Shown piece by piece: positions 8,942-17,684 of a stretch of DNA of 64,000 nucleotides (the stretch's first letter is position 1; every line of letters starts with the position of its first letter). The position numbers and the translations under genes were made by a program. The notes below the pieces were generated by a model. That model made no database searches and had not been told where the DNA came from. It was given only the letters and a program-made list of their open reading frames with translations. The DNA is from Dokdonella sp041395345 (lineage in GTDB: Bacteria; Pseudomonadota; Gammaproteobacteria; Xanthomonadales; Rhodanobacteraceae), in the NCBI RefSeq assembly GCF_041395345.1, contig NZ_JAWLAR010000004.1:62001-126000 (forward strand), in the 5' to 3' direction.

Positions 8942-10405
8942 ATGCAAGCCCAGTCCTCCAGCCCGCTGCTCGATCCGGCCATCTGCGAACAGGCGCGCCT
9001 GACTCGCGATTCCCGCTTCGACGGACTCTTCTACACCGCCGTGAAGACGACCGGAATCTATTGCCGGCCGGTCTGCCCTGCACCCACTCCCAAGCCGCGC
9101 AATATCGTCTACTACCCGAGCGCTGCCGCGGCGGCGGCGGCCGGCTTTCGTCCCTGCCTGCGCTGTCGCCCGGAGGCTGCGCCGGGATCACCGCTGCATC
9201 ATTCGGGCAGTGCACTGGTCGCTGCAGCGCTTGGCCTGATCGAAGAGGGCATTCTGGACGAGCACCGGGTCGCCGATCTGGCCTCGCGCATCGGCGTTGG
9301 CGAACGTCATCTGCGACGGCTGTTCGATCAGGAAGTCGGTGCCAGCCCCGGCGACGTGGCATCGACCCGACGACTGCTGTTCGCCAAGCAGCTGCTGATC
9401 GAATCCAGCCTGCCGATCACGGACATCGCCGGGGCCGCAGGCTATTCCAGCCTGCGCCGATTCAATGCCGCCTTCCTGGATGCCTACGCCAAGCCGCCGC
9501 GAGAGATTCGGCGAGGCCGTTGCGTGGCGGCATCGGATGACGCCATCGAATTGCGCCTGCCCTGGCGACCGCCGTACGACTTCGACGCGTTGCTGGCTTT
9601 CTATGCGCGCCGGGCCATTCGTGGTGTCGAATTCATCGAGGCGAACAGCTACCGACGCAGCGTTGTCATCGACGGCGAGCCGGGCTGGATTGAAGTTTCG
9701 GCCATCAGGAATGAGCCGGCACTGCGACTTCGCGTCCACGATGTCCGCCCTGCGCGTCTCGGCATGCTGGTGACGCGCGTGCGCCGCATGTTCGACGTCG
9801 ACGCCGATCCCGCCGCCATCATGAAAACCCTGCGTCGCGACAAACGATTGCGTGCACTGGTCCGGCGCTGGCCGGGCCAACGATTGCCCGGCGCGTGGGA
9901 TGCGCATGAACTTGCAGTCCGCGCCGTGCTCGGCCAGCAGATTTCCGTGGCTGCGGCGCACACGCTGGCCTCGCGAATCGTCGAACGGTTTGGCGAACCG
10001 CACGAAGCGAGTGCGCCTTTCGGACTCGGCGCCCTGTTCCCGAAACCCGAGGTTCTGGCCGACGCGGCACTGGAATCAATCGGCCTGACCGGCGCGCGTG
10101 CAGCAACGATCCGTGGCCTTTCGCGCGCCTGCGCCGAGGGCAGGCTCGACCTCTCCAGCTTTCAGTCGCTGGACGACTTCATCAGGACGCTTTGTGAATT
10201 GCCGGGCATCGGTGCCTGGACCGCCCAGTACATCGCCATGCGAGGGCAGTCCAGGCCCGATGCCTTTCCCGCTGGCGATCTGGTTCTGCGCAAGCTTGTC
10301 GGTGAAGGCGTGGCCGTTCCGGAGCGGGCCCTGGAAAAGATTGCGGAAGCCTGGCGCCCCTGGCGCGCATACGCCGTCATGCTGCTATGGCGCAGCGCCA
10401 CCTGA
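8942..10405 (+). CDS. alkA: Ada N-terminal domain / AraC / AlkA fusion: 3-methyladenine DNA glycosylase and alkylation sensor
   Basis: A 487-residue fusion. Residues 25-80 are the Ada zinc-binding phosphotriester-repair domain: C41, C45, C72 and C75 have exactly the spacing of Cys38/42/69/72 of E. coli Ada, so C41 is the likely methyl acceptor. An AraC-type HTH region follows (about 90-185). Then comes an AlkA-type glycosylase with the HhH motif LPGIGAWTAQYIAMRG and catalytic aspartate D446 in FPAGDLVLRK. It should remove alkylated bases and, when methylated, act as transcriptional activator. The ATG at 8942 immediately precedes the Ada domain. The O6-methylguanine acceptor domain is missing but is encoded 11 nt downstream. 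Confidence 0.93.
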   Translation: MQAQSSSPLLDPAICEQARLTRDSRFDGLFYTAVKTTGIYCRPVCPAPTPKPRNIVYYPSAAAAAAAGFRPCLRCRPEAAPGSPLHHSGSALVAAALGLIEEGILDEHRVADLASRIGVGERHLRRLFDQEVGASPGDVASTRRLLFAKQLLIESSLPITDIAGAAGYSSLRRFNAAFLDAYAKPPREIRRGRCVAASDDAIELRLPWRPPYDFDALLAFYARRAIRGVEFIEANSYRRSVVIDGEPGWIEVSAIRNEPALRLRVHDVRPARLGMLVTRVRRMFDVDADPAAIMKTLRRDKRLRALVRRWPGQRLPGAWDAHELAVRAVLGQQISVAAAHTLASRIVERFGEPHEASAPFGLGALFPKPEVLADAALESIGLTGARAATIRGLSRACAEGRLDLSSFQSLDDFIRTLCELPGIGAWTAQYIAMRGQSRPDAFPAGDLVLRKLVGEGVAVPERALEKIAEAWRPWRAYAVMLLWRSAT

Positions 10406-10416
10406 AAGGAACACCC

Positions 10417-10911
10417 ATGTACTACGACACGATTGAATCGCCGATTGGACCCATCCTGCTGGCAGGTGATGGCCATGCGTTGCAGCATGTCGGTTTGCCT
10501 GAGGCGCGGCGGCCCTTCACGATTCCTGCCGGATGGCAGCATGAACCCTCGCGACTGGCCGAACCGACGCGGCAGTTCGCAGCCTATTTCCGCGGTGAGC
10601 TGACTGATTTTGATCTGCCTCTGAATGCGGCTGGCACCGCTTTCCAGAAAAAGGTCTGGAATGCCTTGATCGGGATTCCGTACGGCACGACCATCAGCTA
10701 TGCGGAACTCGCCAGGCGCATCGACAATCCCAAGGCCAGCCGTGCGGTCGGCCTCGCCAATGGTGCCAACCCGCTTGCCATTATCGTGCCCTGCCACCGA
10801 GTAATTGGCGCGAACGGCTCCATGACCGGTTACGGCGGCGGTCTTGGGGCAAAGCGTTTTCTGCTCGCGCTCGAATCGGGACGTGCAGCGACGGCGGATC
10901 GCCTGATCTGA
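10417..10911 (+). CDS. ogt: Methylated-DNA–protein-cysteine methyltransferase
   Basis: A 164-residue suicide repair enzyme that moves the methyl group from O6-methylguanine to its own cysteine. The active site IIVPCHRVIG has C126 as acceptor. The DNA-binding motif ISYAELARRIDNPKASRAVG and the conserved NGSMTGYGGG loop are present. The start MYYDTIESP follows a GAAAGGA ribosome site. It begins 11 nt after the alkA stop, so the two are almost certainly one operon and together supply all the activities of Ada plus AlkA. Confidence 0.95.
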   Translation: MYYDTIESPIGPILLAGDGHALQHVGLPEARRPFTIPAGWQHEPSRLAEPTRQFAAYFRGELTDFDLPLNAAGTAFQKKVWNALIGIPYGTTISYAELARRIDNPKASRAVGLANGANPLAIIVPCHRVIGANGSMTGYGGGLGAKRFLLALESGRAATADRLI

Positions 10912-10916
10912 GCGAA

Positions 10917-11594
10917 TCAGCGGCGACAGCCGGCGAGGCGCGATTGCCAGTCGCTGACTTCCGCGCGGACTTGCTCGGTGGTGTCGCTGAACGCAAAACG
11001 CAGGCGGCGCTGCGCGTCCTCGAGCTGATCTGCATAGAACGCACACAGCGCTGCGCCACTGACACGGCTGCAGGGATCTTCCACCCAGGTATACAGACCG
11101 GCCCCCCTGCCCTGACGGGGCGGAACGACCGGAACATCACGCAGCCCCGGCGCCGAGATGCCGATGCCATTTGATCCGGCATAGGCTTCACCCAGGGTCA
11201 TCGGAGGATAGCCGAGCGTGCCCAGGGGCACCGCGCGACGATTGCCGACACCGTTTGCACTGAGGTAACGGGTGCCATCCTCGCGCTGGCAGAGAAATGC
11301 CGAAGATGGTGGCTGCAGAGACGCTGGCGGCATCGCACTGACGGGATTGACGGCTGCCTGCGGTGCGGGACGCACGGACTCGGCTGGTTCTGCCAGGCCA
11401 ACCGCGACAGGATCATCCGGCAGATCGCGCTTGCGCGAAGGTTCGCCGGGTAGACAGGGCTTGTCCTGAAAGCGGACCACGCCGTCGGCTCCGATGCATT
11501 CATGGATGGAGACAGAGCGCGCCGGGGATGACACGGCAAGCGTTGCGATCACCGACACCAGAATGCCAATCACCCATGTCCGGCTGCCGTTCAT
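10917..11594 (-). CDS. Secreted DUF4124-type protein
   Basis: A 225-residue exported protein. The signal sequence (TWVIGILVSVIATLAVSSPARS) is followed by a DUF4124-like segment, IHECIGADGVVRFQDKPC, a small beta-rich domain frequent in Xanthomonadales periplasmic proteins. The C-terminal part has two further cysteine pairs (VEDPCSRVSGAALCAFYADQL and RLAGCRR), and YADQLEDAQRRLRFAF is likely helical. The gene converges with ogt, 5 nt apart. The start MNGSRTW is chosen as directly before the signal peptide. The function of this family is not known to me. Confidence 0.7.
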   Translation of the reverse strand: MNGSRTWVIGILVSVIATLAVSSPARSVSIHECIGADGVVRFQDKPCLPGEPSRKRDLPDDPVAVGLAEPAESVRPAPQAAVNPVSAMPPASLQPPSSAFLCQREDGTRYLSANGVGNRRAVPLGTLGYPPMTLGEAYAGSNGIGISAPGLRDVPVVPPRQGRGAGLYTWVEDPCSRVSGAALCAFYADQLEDAQRRLRFAFSDTTEQVRAEVSDWQSRLAGCRR

Positions 11595-11616
11595 CTGCCC
11601 TGCAGCCGAACGGTGC

Positions 11617-11672
11617 AAAGGGCGGCCATCATGGCCGCCCCCGCATGAATCGATCGGTCAGAAGTGACCGAT
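11617..11672 (-). terminator. Double hairpin behind the coiled-coil lipoprotein gene
   Basis: Two perfect inverted repeats follow the stop of the leftward lipoprotein gene. An 8-bp stem with a 4-nt loop lies at 11653-11672. A 10-bp stem with one central base lies at 11620-11640 and is followed on the reverse strand by only three T. The weak T tract makes it an imperfect intrinsic terminator. Confidence 0.5.
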
Positions 11673-11687
11673 GACGATTCTCGCCAA

Positions 11688-12224
11688 TCAGCGCTTGATG
11701 TCCTTGGCCACGGCATTGGCATCATCAAGGGCACGCTTGGCATTGGCCTTGGCGATTTCATGGGCTGCATTTGCCTCGTCCTTGCAGGAACGGGCCATCT
11801 CCGACGCCAGCGTGTCGCATCGCTCAAGCGCGACCTTCAGCTCGGCATCGGCCTTGGCTATCGCCACATCATAATCGGCCTTGGCCTGCGTGCTCACCGT
11901 TTCGGCCTGGATCTGAGCCACATCGGCTTTTGCAGACTGGGCGACATCCATGGCCTGATCCGTGGCAGCGTTGATCTTCTCGTTGGCCCTGGCATCCGCT
12001 TCGGCAACTTCCGCGCGCGCTTCCTGGCGCGCTGCGTCCAATTCATTCTGCGCCTTCGCGCTCATCTCGCTGGCATCCTTGCGTGCCTCGGCCAACTCCT
12101 CGGATGCCTGCTGTCTGGCCTCCTCGATCTTGCGCTGCGCTTCAACGGCGGAATCCTGCTGACTGCACGCAGCCAGCATGATCAGCATTGTCAATGTCGA
12201 TACGACCTTCAGGGGTTTCAACAT
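11688..12224 (-). CDS. Coiled-coil lipoprotein
   Basis: A 178-residue lipoprotein with lipobox MLAAC (Cys near residue 20). The mature part is almost entirely Ala/Glu/Lys/Gln-rich and low in Pro and Gly until the end, with heptad-like periodicity (EAQRKIEEARQQASEELAE), so a long helical or coiled-coil rod in the periplasm is expected. Two further cysteines (ERCDTLASEMARSCKDE) could form a disulfide. The start MLKPLKVV precedes the signal peptide. I do not recognise a named family; a cell-wall spacer role like Lpp is possible but unsupported. Confidence 0.7.
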   Translation of the reverse strand: MLKPLKVVSTLTMLIMLAACSQQDSAVEAQRKIEEARQQASEELAEARKDASEMSAKAQNELDAARQEARAEVAEADARANEKINAATDQAMDVAQSAKADVAQIQAETVSTQAKADYDVAIAKADAELKVALERCDTLASEMARSCKDEANAAHEIAKANAKRALDDANAVAKDIKR

Positions 12225-12416
12225 GCGATCTCTCCTGTTCTTGTTAACGGCCTGGCCCTGCCCTGTCGCTGCGGGGCGGGTGCCGCGGCACGCATTAGAT
12301 GGGTTCGATCGTGAATGCATGCTAATGCGCCGCGAATCCGTTCAGCGCGCGGACACGTTGCGCAAAAAAAGCAAGGAGTTCGCAAGCCGGATTTGTACTG
12401 GCTACTGCATTCCGGG

Positions 12417-13046
12417 TCAGCGCTGGCGCGTCGCGGCGCTGGGCAAGCCGGCGATACGCGCATACTCGCCCTGTTCGAATCGCTGCGGATCGGCCAGCGC
12501 AGCTTCGGCCATCGGCGTCGCATCGTTGCCCCAGAACAGTTGATCGCCGACGCGCAAGGTCGGCACGCCAAACACGCCACTGGCCAGCGCTTCGTCGGTG
12601 TTTGCACGCAAGCGATCCTTGACCTCGACAGCGCCAATGGCGGCGTCCGCGTCGGCGATGCCGATTCGCTCCGCTACCGTGCGAAGCGCTGTCGTTGAAT
12701 CGGCGGCACATCCCTGTCGCCAGACATGATCGAACAGTTCGGCGACCACTTCCCAGCCGGATCCGGCGGCGATGGCGAGGCGCAGCACGCTGATCGGGTT
12801 GAATGGATGCGCGGGTGGAAATCGCAATGGAATGCCTGCGCGCTCGGCGCTCCACTGAACCATGCGATAGGTGAACTGGCGTTTGCCCGGAATCTCGGCC
12901 GGACCCAGCTGGCCGTGGTGTTGGAGGATCGCAGCCAGCAGGATCGGGCGTGGCTCTATGCCGTATTGCGCGGCCAGCGCACGGATGCGCGGCAGTTGCA
13001 GATAGGCAAACGGCGAAATGAAGTCGAAGTACCAGACCGCGCTCAT
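12417..13046 (-). CDS. 2-hydroxychromene-2-carboxylate isomerase family protein (DsbA/GST-kappa fold)
   Basis: A 209-residue thioredoxin-fold enzyme. The N-terminal YFDFISPFAYL has serine S11 in the position of the redox cysteine, as in HCCA isomerases and kappa glutathione transferases. FGVPTLRVGDQLFWGNDA carries the cis-proline loop and the C-terminal family signature. The family isomerises naphthalene-pathway intermediates with glutathione, but many members have unknown substrates. The ATG at 13046 is preceded by GAGG and begins 8 nt after the fadE stop, so the two genes are likely co-transcribed. Confidence 0.85.
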   Translation of the reverse strand: MSAVWYFDFISPFAYLQLPRIRALAAQYGIEPRPILLAAILQHHGQLGPAEIPGKRQFTYRMVQWSAERAGIPLRFPPAHPFNPISVLRLAIAAGSGWEVVAELFDHVWRQGCAADSTTALRTVAERIGIADADAAIGAVEVKDRLRANTDEALASGVFGVPTLRVGDQLFWGNDATPMAEAALADPQRFEQGEYARIAGLPSAATRQR

Positions 13047-13054
13047 GCGTTGCC

Positions 13055-15469
13055 TCAATGCAGGGTCTTGTAGAGCTCCGGGTCGAAGGCATCGACCTGG
13101 ATCACTTCATTGCGGGCATCACGCGCATCGTTGAGTCGATCGAATTCAAGCTGGGTGATGACACCGGCAGCAAGACCCAGATCATCCAGCATGTGGCCAG
13201 GCGCGCGATCCAGTTCACCGGCGCGAACCGCATCGCGCAGTTTGGTCTCGATCGGCAAACTCGCCACGGCCTTGTCCAGAGCGGCCTCAAGCATGCCGAG
13301 GCCGGGCTCGTCAGGATCCGGAATGAAGATGTCCCCGGTAAGGGTTTGCCGTGCCTCCCGATCCTCGAGGATATCGCGAGCGACACGCCTGCCGATGCGA
13401 TCGGATGGCGGCCGGAATCGCGCACCCAGCGGAAAGATCAACCATCCCAGCCACCAGGCCGCTGCACGCATGGGCAGGTTCTCGAGCACGCCAAGCAGGG
13501 CTTCCTGGACACGGTAGAGACTGTGCTCGACCGACCAGCGAACCAGACCGAAGTTGGCCGTGGTCTTGCCTTCATCGTGATAGCGCTTCAGTGCGGCCGA
13601 TGCGAGGTAGAGGAAGGCGAGTGCATCGGCGAGGCGGCCGGATATCTTTTCGCGCCGCTTCAGCGATCCACCCAGGGTTCCCATGGCGGTGTCGGAAAGA
13701 ATCGTGAACGCGGCCGAGAAACGGGAAAGGTGCTGGTAGTAGCGCGCGGTGTCCTCGGTTTTCGGCACGCCGGCCAGACGTGACCCGCTCAATGCGAGCA
13801 GGAGCGCCCGAACCGAGCGTGTCACCAGCAGGTTGACGTGGCCAAAGATGGCCAGATCGAATGCCTTGAGATCCTTGTTCGCCACCGATTCGATCTCCTT
13901 CTGCACGAAGGGGTGGCAGCGGATCGCACCTTGCCCGTAGATGATCATCGATCGGGTCAGGATATTGGCTCCTTCCACCGTGATTCCGATCGGCACCGCA
14001 TCCCAGGCGCGCGACAGCATGTTGCGCGGTCCGCGCTGGATCGCACTGCCGGCACGGATATCCATGGCATCGGAAATGACCCCGCGCATGGCGTCGGTCA
14101 GGTAGGCCTTTGCGATCGATCCGATCACCGCCGGTTTTTCACCGGCATCCAGCGCGCCGCAGGTCAGATCGCGAGTCGCGCTCATCAGATAGGTCATGCC
14201 GGCGATTCGAGCCAGTGGTTCCTCGATGCCTTCGAAGCGACCAATCGGCGTGTCGAACTGCTCGCGCACGGTGGCGTAGGCACCGCAGATGCGCGTCGCC
14301 ATCTGCGCCGCACCGATGCTCAGCGCCGGCAGCGAGATCGAGCGACCCGCGGCCAGCGATTCCATCAACATGCGCCAACCGATCCCGACGCCATCGCGTT
14401 CGCCGATGATCGCATCCAGTGGCACCCAAACATCACGACCCACCGTGGGTCCGTTGTGGAAGGGCACCCCCATCGGATCGTGGCGAAGGCCGATTTCCAC
14501 ACCGGGCGTGTCGCGCGGTATCAATGCACAGGTGATGCCGCGATCGACCTCGCCCCCAAGCAGACGATCCGGATCCTTGAGGCGGAACGCGAGTCCGATC
14601 AGGGTCGCCACCGGAGCGAGGGTGATATAGCGCTTGAGCCAGTTCAGGCGCAGCCCCAGCACTTCCTCGCCGTCGATCATGCGCTTTTCGACAATACCTT
14701 CGGACTGCGTCGCCGCCGCGTCCGATCCTGCCTCGGGCCCGGTCAGCGCAAAGCATGGAATCTCCACGCCCTCGGCCAATCGCCTGAGATAGCGGTCCTT
14801 CTGGGCCTGGGTACCGTAGTGCAGGAGCAGTTCGCCGGGACCCAGCGAGTTCGGCACCATGACGGTGACGGCTGCGGTCACCGAGCGACTCGAGATGCGC
14901 GTGACAATGCGAGATTGGGCCAATGCGGAGAAGCCGTGGCCACCATACTCCCTGGGAATGATCAGCCCGAAAAGGCGGTGTTTGCGGATCAGTGCCCAGA
15001 CCTCAGGCGGCAGGTCACGTTGCTGATAGACCTCCCAGTCGTTGATTGCACGACAGAATTCGTTGACCGGGCCATCCAGGAACGCCTGCTCCTCGTCGCT
15101 GAGGCCACGCGCCTCGAAATCGATCAGCTTCTGCCAGTCCGGCATGCCGGAGAAGAGATCCGCATCCCACCAGACGGTGCCGGCTTCCAGCGCGATGCGT
15201 TCGGTATCGCCGAGGCGCGGGAGTACTTTCGCGAACACCGGCATGACAAATCGTGAAACCAGCGTCCGGCGAAGGGCGGGCAGTCCGAACACGGCTGCGA
15301 TGACGATCAACAGGGTCGTCACCGCGACGAACAGGGCGGGCGAGGCGACGCCGGTCACGCGCCAGCCGACGAGGATGACGGCGCCGGCGGCGACTCCGCC
15401 CAGAAATCCCCAGCCGCGAAATGCCAGCGCAAGAAAGGCCAAAACGGCCAATGCGATTGCAATTCCCAT
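13055..15469 (-). CDS. fadE: Long-chain acyl-CoA dehydrogenase FadE
   Basis: The first enzyme of fatty-acid beta-oxidation, oxidising acyl-CoA to trans-2-enoyl-CoA with FAD. It has 804 residues, close to 814 in E. coli FadE. Two hydrophobic N-terminal segments (IALAVLAFLALAF and ALFVAVTTLLIVIAAVFGL) anchor it to the membrane. The acyl-CoA dehydrogenase core follows, with CFALTGPEAGSDAAAT as substrate/FAD motif and ANILTRSMIIYGQGAIRCHP. The extended C-terminal DUF1974-type region completes it. The start at 15469 has an excellent ribosome site, GGAGGTGA, 4 nt upstream. Regulation by a FadR-type repressor is not visible. Confidence 0.94.
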   Translation of the reverse strand: MGIAIALAVLAFLALAFRGWGFLGGVAAGAVILVGWRVTGVASPALFVAVTTLLIVIAAVFGLPALRRTLVSRFVMPVFAKVLPRLGDTERIALEAGTVWWDADLFSGMPDWQKLIDFEARGLSDEEQAFLDGPVNEFCRAINDWEVYQQRDLPPEVWALIRKHRLFGLIIPREYGGHGFSALAQSRIVTRISSRSVTAAVTVMVPNSLGPGELLLHYGTQAQKDRYLRRLAEGVEIPCFALTGPEAGSDAAATQSEGIVEKRMIDGEEVLGLRLNWLKRYITLAPVATLIGLAFRLKDPDRLLGGEVDRGITCALIPRDTPGVEIGLRHDPMGVPFHNGPTVGRDVWVPLDAIIGERDGVGIGWRMLMESLAAGRSISLPALSIGAAQMATRICGAYATVREQFDTPIGRFEGIEEPLARIAGMTYLMSATRDLTCGALDAGEKPAVIGSIAKAYLTDAMRGVISDAMDIRAGSAIQRGPRNMLSRAWDAVPIGITVEGANILTRSMIIYGQGAIRCHPFVQKEIESVANKDLKAFDLAIFGHVNLLVTRSVRALLLALSGSRLAGVPKTEDTARYYQHLSRFSAAFTILSDTAMGTLGGSLKRREKISGRLADALAFLYLASAALKRYHDEGKTTANFGLVRWSVEHSLYRVQEALLGVLENLPMRAAAWWLGWLIFPLGARFRPPSDRIGRRVARDILEDREARQTLTGDIFIPDPDEPGLGMLEAALDKAVASLPIETKLRDAVRAGELDRAPGHMLDDLGLAAGVITQLEFDRLNDARDARNEVIQVDAFDPELYKTLH

Positions 15470-15545
15470 TCGATCACCTCCGTTCGAAGTCGCACTGATT
15501 ATGCGCCACCTGCCATCGGCGGCGCCTGTTACGCGCACGCAGCGC

Positions 15546-17084
15546 TCAGGTCCGCTGGTTGCCGTTGCGAAGGAACAGTCGATATGCCGGGTTCGCGCTT
15601 TCGTCGCAATGCGGATAGCCGAGTTTGGCCAGGAATGTCCGGAACTGCCTCATGTCGCCGTCCGGCACCTGGATGCCGACCAGGATCCTGCCGAAATCCG
15701 CACCCTCGTTGCGATAGTGGAACAGGGAGATGTTCCAGCCGGGATTCATCGCCGAAAGAAAACGCAGCAGGGCGCCAGGGCGTTCGGGGAATTCGAACCG
15801 GTACAACAATTCATTGCCGGCGGCCATGGAGCTGCCTCCGATCATGTGTCTGAGATGCTGCTTGGCCAGCTCGTCTTGACTCAGGTCCAGCGTCGAAAAG
15901 CCCTGGGCGCGCAGGTTGCGTGCAATGCCCGAGCGATCCCGATGCCCGCTGATCTGGACGCCGACAAAAAGGTGGGCCTGCTCCGCATCCGCCATCCGGT
16001 AGTTGAATTCGGTGATGTTGTGGCCTTCGAGGGCGTCGCAGAACCTGCGGAATGAACCGCGCTTCTCGGGAATGCTGACCGCGAAAACCGCCTCTCGCGC
16101 CTCACCCACTTCGGCGCGCTCGGCAACGAAGCGCAAGCGGTCGAAGTTCATGTTGGCACCGCAGGCCACCGCCACCAGGGTTTTCCCGCGGACCTGATGG
16201 GCCGCCGTCCACGCCTTCATGCCGGCGACCGCAAGCGCGCCGGCGGGCTCGAGTATGCTGCGCGTGTCCTCGAACACATCCTTGATGGCCGCACACACGG
16301 CGTCGCTGTCAACGCGCACGATCTCGTCGACCAGCTCGCGGCACAGGCGGAATGTTTCCTTGCCGACCTGCTTGACCGCCGTGCCATCGCAGAACAGGCC
16401 GACATCCTTGAGTCGCACCCGACGACCGGCCTCGATCGACTGTGCCATGGCATCGGAATCGGCCGCCTGCACACCGATGATGCGAATCTCGGGACGTACC
16501 GCCTTTGCGTACGCGGCGATGCCCGAAATCAGGCCGCCACCTCCGATCGCGGCAAAGATGGCCTCGATCGGACCGGGATGCTGGCGCAGGATTTCCATGC
16601 CGATCGTGCCCTGCCCGGCAATCACGTCCGGATCGTCGAATGGATGCACGAAAATCAGGCGCCTACGTTCAGCCAGGGCGTCGGCATGGGCCTTGGCATC
16701 GGAATACGATTCGCCCGACAGCACGATCTCGACATGTTCGCCACCGAAGCTGCGGACAGCTTCGATCTTGACCGCGGGCGTGGTGACCGGCATCACGATG
16801 ATCGCCTTGCAATCGAGCTTTGCAGCAGCCAGGGCCACGCCCTGCGCATGGTTGCCCGCCGAAGCCGCGATCACGCCGCGCTTGAGCTCGGCGCGGCTGA
16901 GTCCGGCCATCTTGTTGTAGGCCCCGCGCAGCTTGAACGAAAACACGGGCTGACTGTCTTCGCGCTTGAGCAACACCGTACACGCGGTACGCGTGGACAG
17001 GCCGGTCGCGACCTCGAGTGCCGTTTCGCGGGCGACGTCGTAGACGCGCGAAGTCAGGATGCGTTTGAGATAGGGGTCAGGCAT
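15546..17084 (-). CDS. ilvA: Biosynthetic threonine ammonia-lyase
   Basis: Converts threonine to 2-oxobutanoate, the first step of isoleucine synthesis, with PLP. It has 512 residues, as expected for the allosteric form (E. coli 514). The PLP lysine is K51 in SFKLRGAYNK, the substrate loop is SAGNHAQGVA, and the phosphate-binding loop is GGGGLISGIA. Two ACT-like regulatory repeats occupy the C-terminal third (for example FPERPGALLRFLSAM), so feedback control by isoleucine and valine is expected. The start MPDPYLKRIL matches the family start; in-frame ATGs further upstream are less likely. No attenuator leader is visible upstream. Confidence 0.94.
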   Translation of the reverse strand: MPDPYLKRILTSRVYDVARETALEVATGLSTRTACTVLLKREDSQPVFSFKLRGAYNKMAGLSRAELKRGVIAASAGNHAQGVALAAAKLDCKAIIVMPVTTPAVKIEAVRSFGGEHVEIVLSGESYSDAKAHADALAERRRLIFVHPFDDPDVIAGQGTIGMEILRQHPGPIEAIFAAIGGGGLISGIAAYAKAVRPEIRIIGVQAADSDAMAQSIEAGRRVRLKDVGLFCDGTAVKQVGKETFRLCRELVDEIVRVDSDAVCAAIKDVFEDTRSILEPAGALAVAGMKAWTAAHQVRGKTLVAVACGANMNFDRLRFVAERAEVGEAREAVFAVSIPEKRGSFRRFCDALEGHNITEFNYRMADAEQAHLFVGVQISGHRDRSGIARNLRAQGFSTLDLSQDELAKQHLRHMIGGSSMAAGNELLYRFEFPERPGALLRFLSAMNPGWNISLFHYRNEGADFGRILVGIQVPDGDMRQFRTFLAKLGYPHCDESANPAYRLFLRNGNQRT

Positions 17085-17186
17085 GAAGTCTGGTCGATTG
17101 TCCGGGAGCTCCGGATGCATTCTGGCCAGAGTACAGGGGACGAACGCAAGCAGCACGCCGACACGCCGAGCGGGATCGGCGCGGGG

Positions 17187-17525
17187 CTATTTGCCCAGGT
17201 CGAGGTCGTCCATGCTCCAGATGAATTCCAGAGAAATCACGCTGGCGCCCGAAGCATCCTGGCGAACCTTGCACTTGAACACCTGGGTGAACTCCGACTC
17301 GAGCCCCTGATCGAACACGATCGGCGCGGACAGCTGCAACATGCCCGCTGCGCCATCCGCGGCTTCGGCGCTGGCAGCGAACTTCTCGGAATCGATAACG
17401 AACGACTTGCCCGCCAGTCGGCTGTTCGCCTCGGCCATGCAAGCATCGACGGCTGCCTGGTTTCCGCCTGAACCGCCACAGGCACACAAGGAAAAGGTCA
17501 GACTTGCAAGCAGGATAGAACGCAT
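17187..17525 (-). CDS. Small lipoprotein of unknown function
   Basis: A 112-residue protein with a signal peptide and lipobox SLCAC (Cys near residue 14), then a GGSGG linker. The body looks like a small alpha/beta domain with two cysteines (DACMAEAN and VFKCKVRQD) that could pair. Of two adjacent ATGs, 17525 is preferred because GGAG lies 7 nt before it, whereas it lies only 1 nt before the ATG at 17531. I do not recognise a family. Confidence 0.65.
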   Translation of the reverse strand: MRSILLASLTFSLCACGGSGGNQAAVDACMAEANSRLAGKSFVIDSEKFAASAEAADGAAGMLQLSAPIVFDQGLESEFTQVFKCKVRQDASGASVISLEFIWSMDDLDLGK

Positions 17526-17684
17526 CGGCATGCTCCGGACTTTGTATACACAAGGTCGCACATCGTGATGCGCATCACGGCATCCCGATGCATTGGAGTA
17601 TAGGCATAGCGCGCGAATAACCCATGCTGCGGCGCAACGAAGTAGCTCGTACTTCGAGACTGCCCCGGCTTGTCCGAAAGTTCG

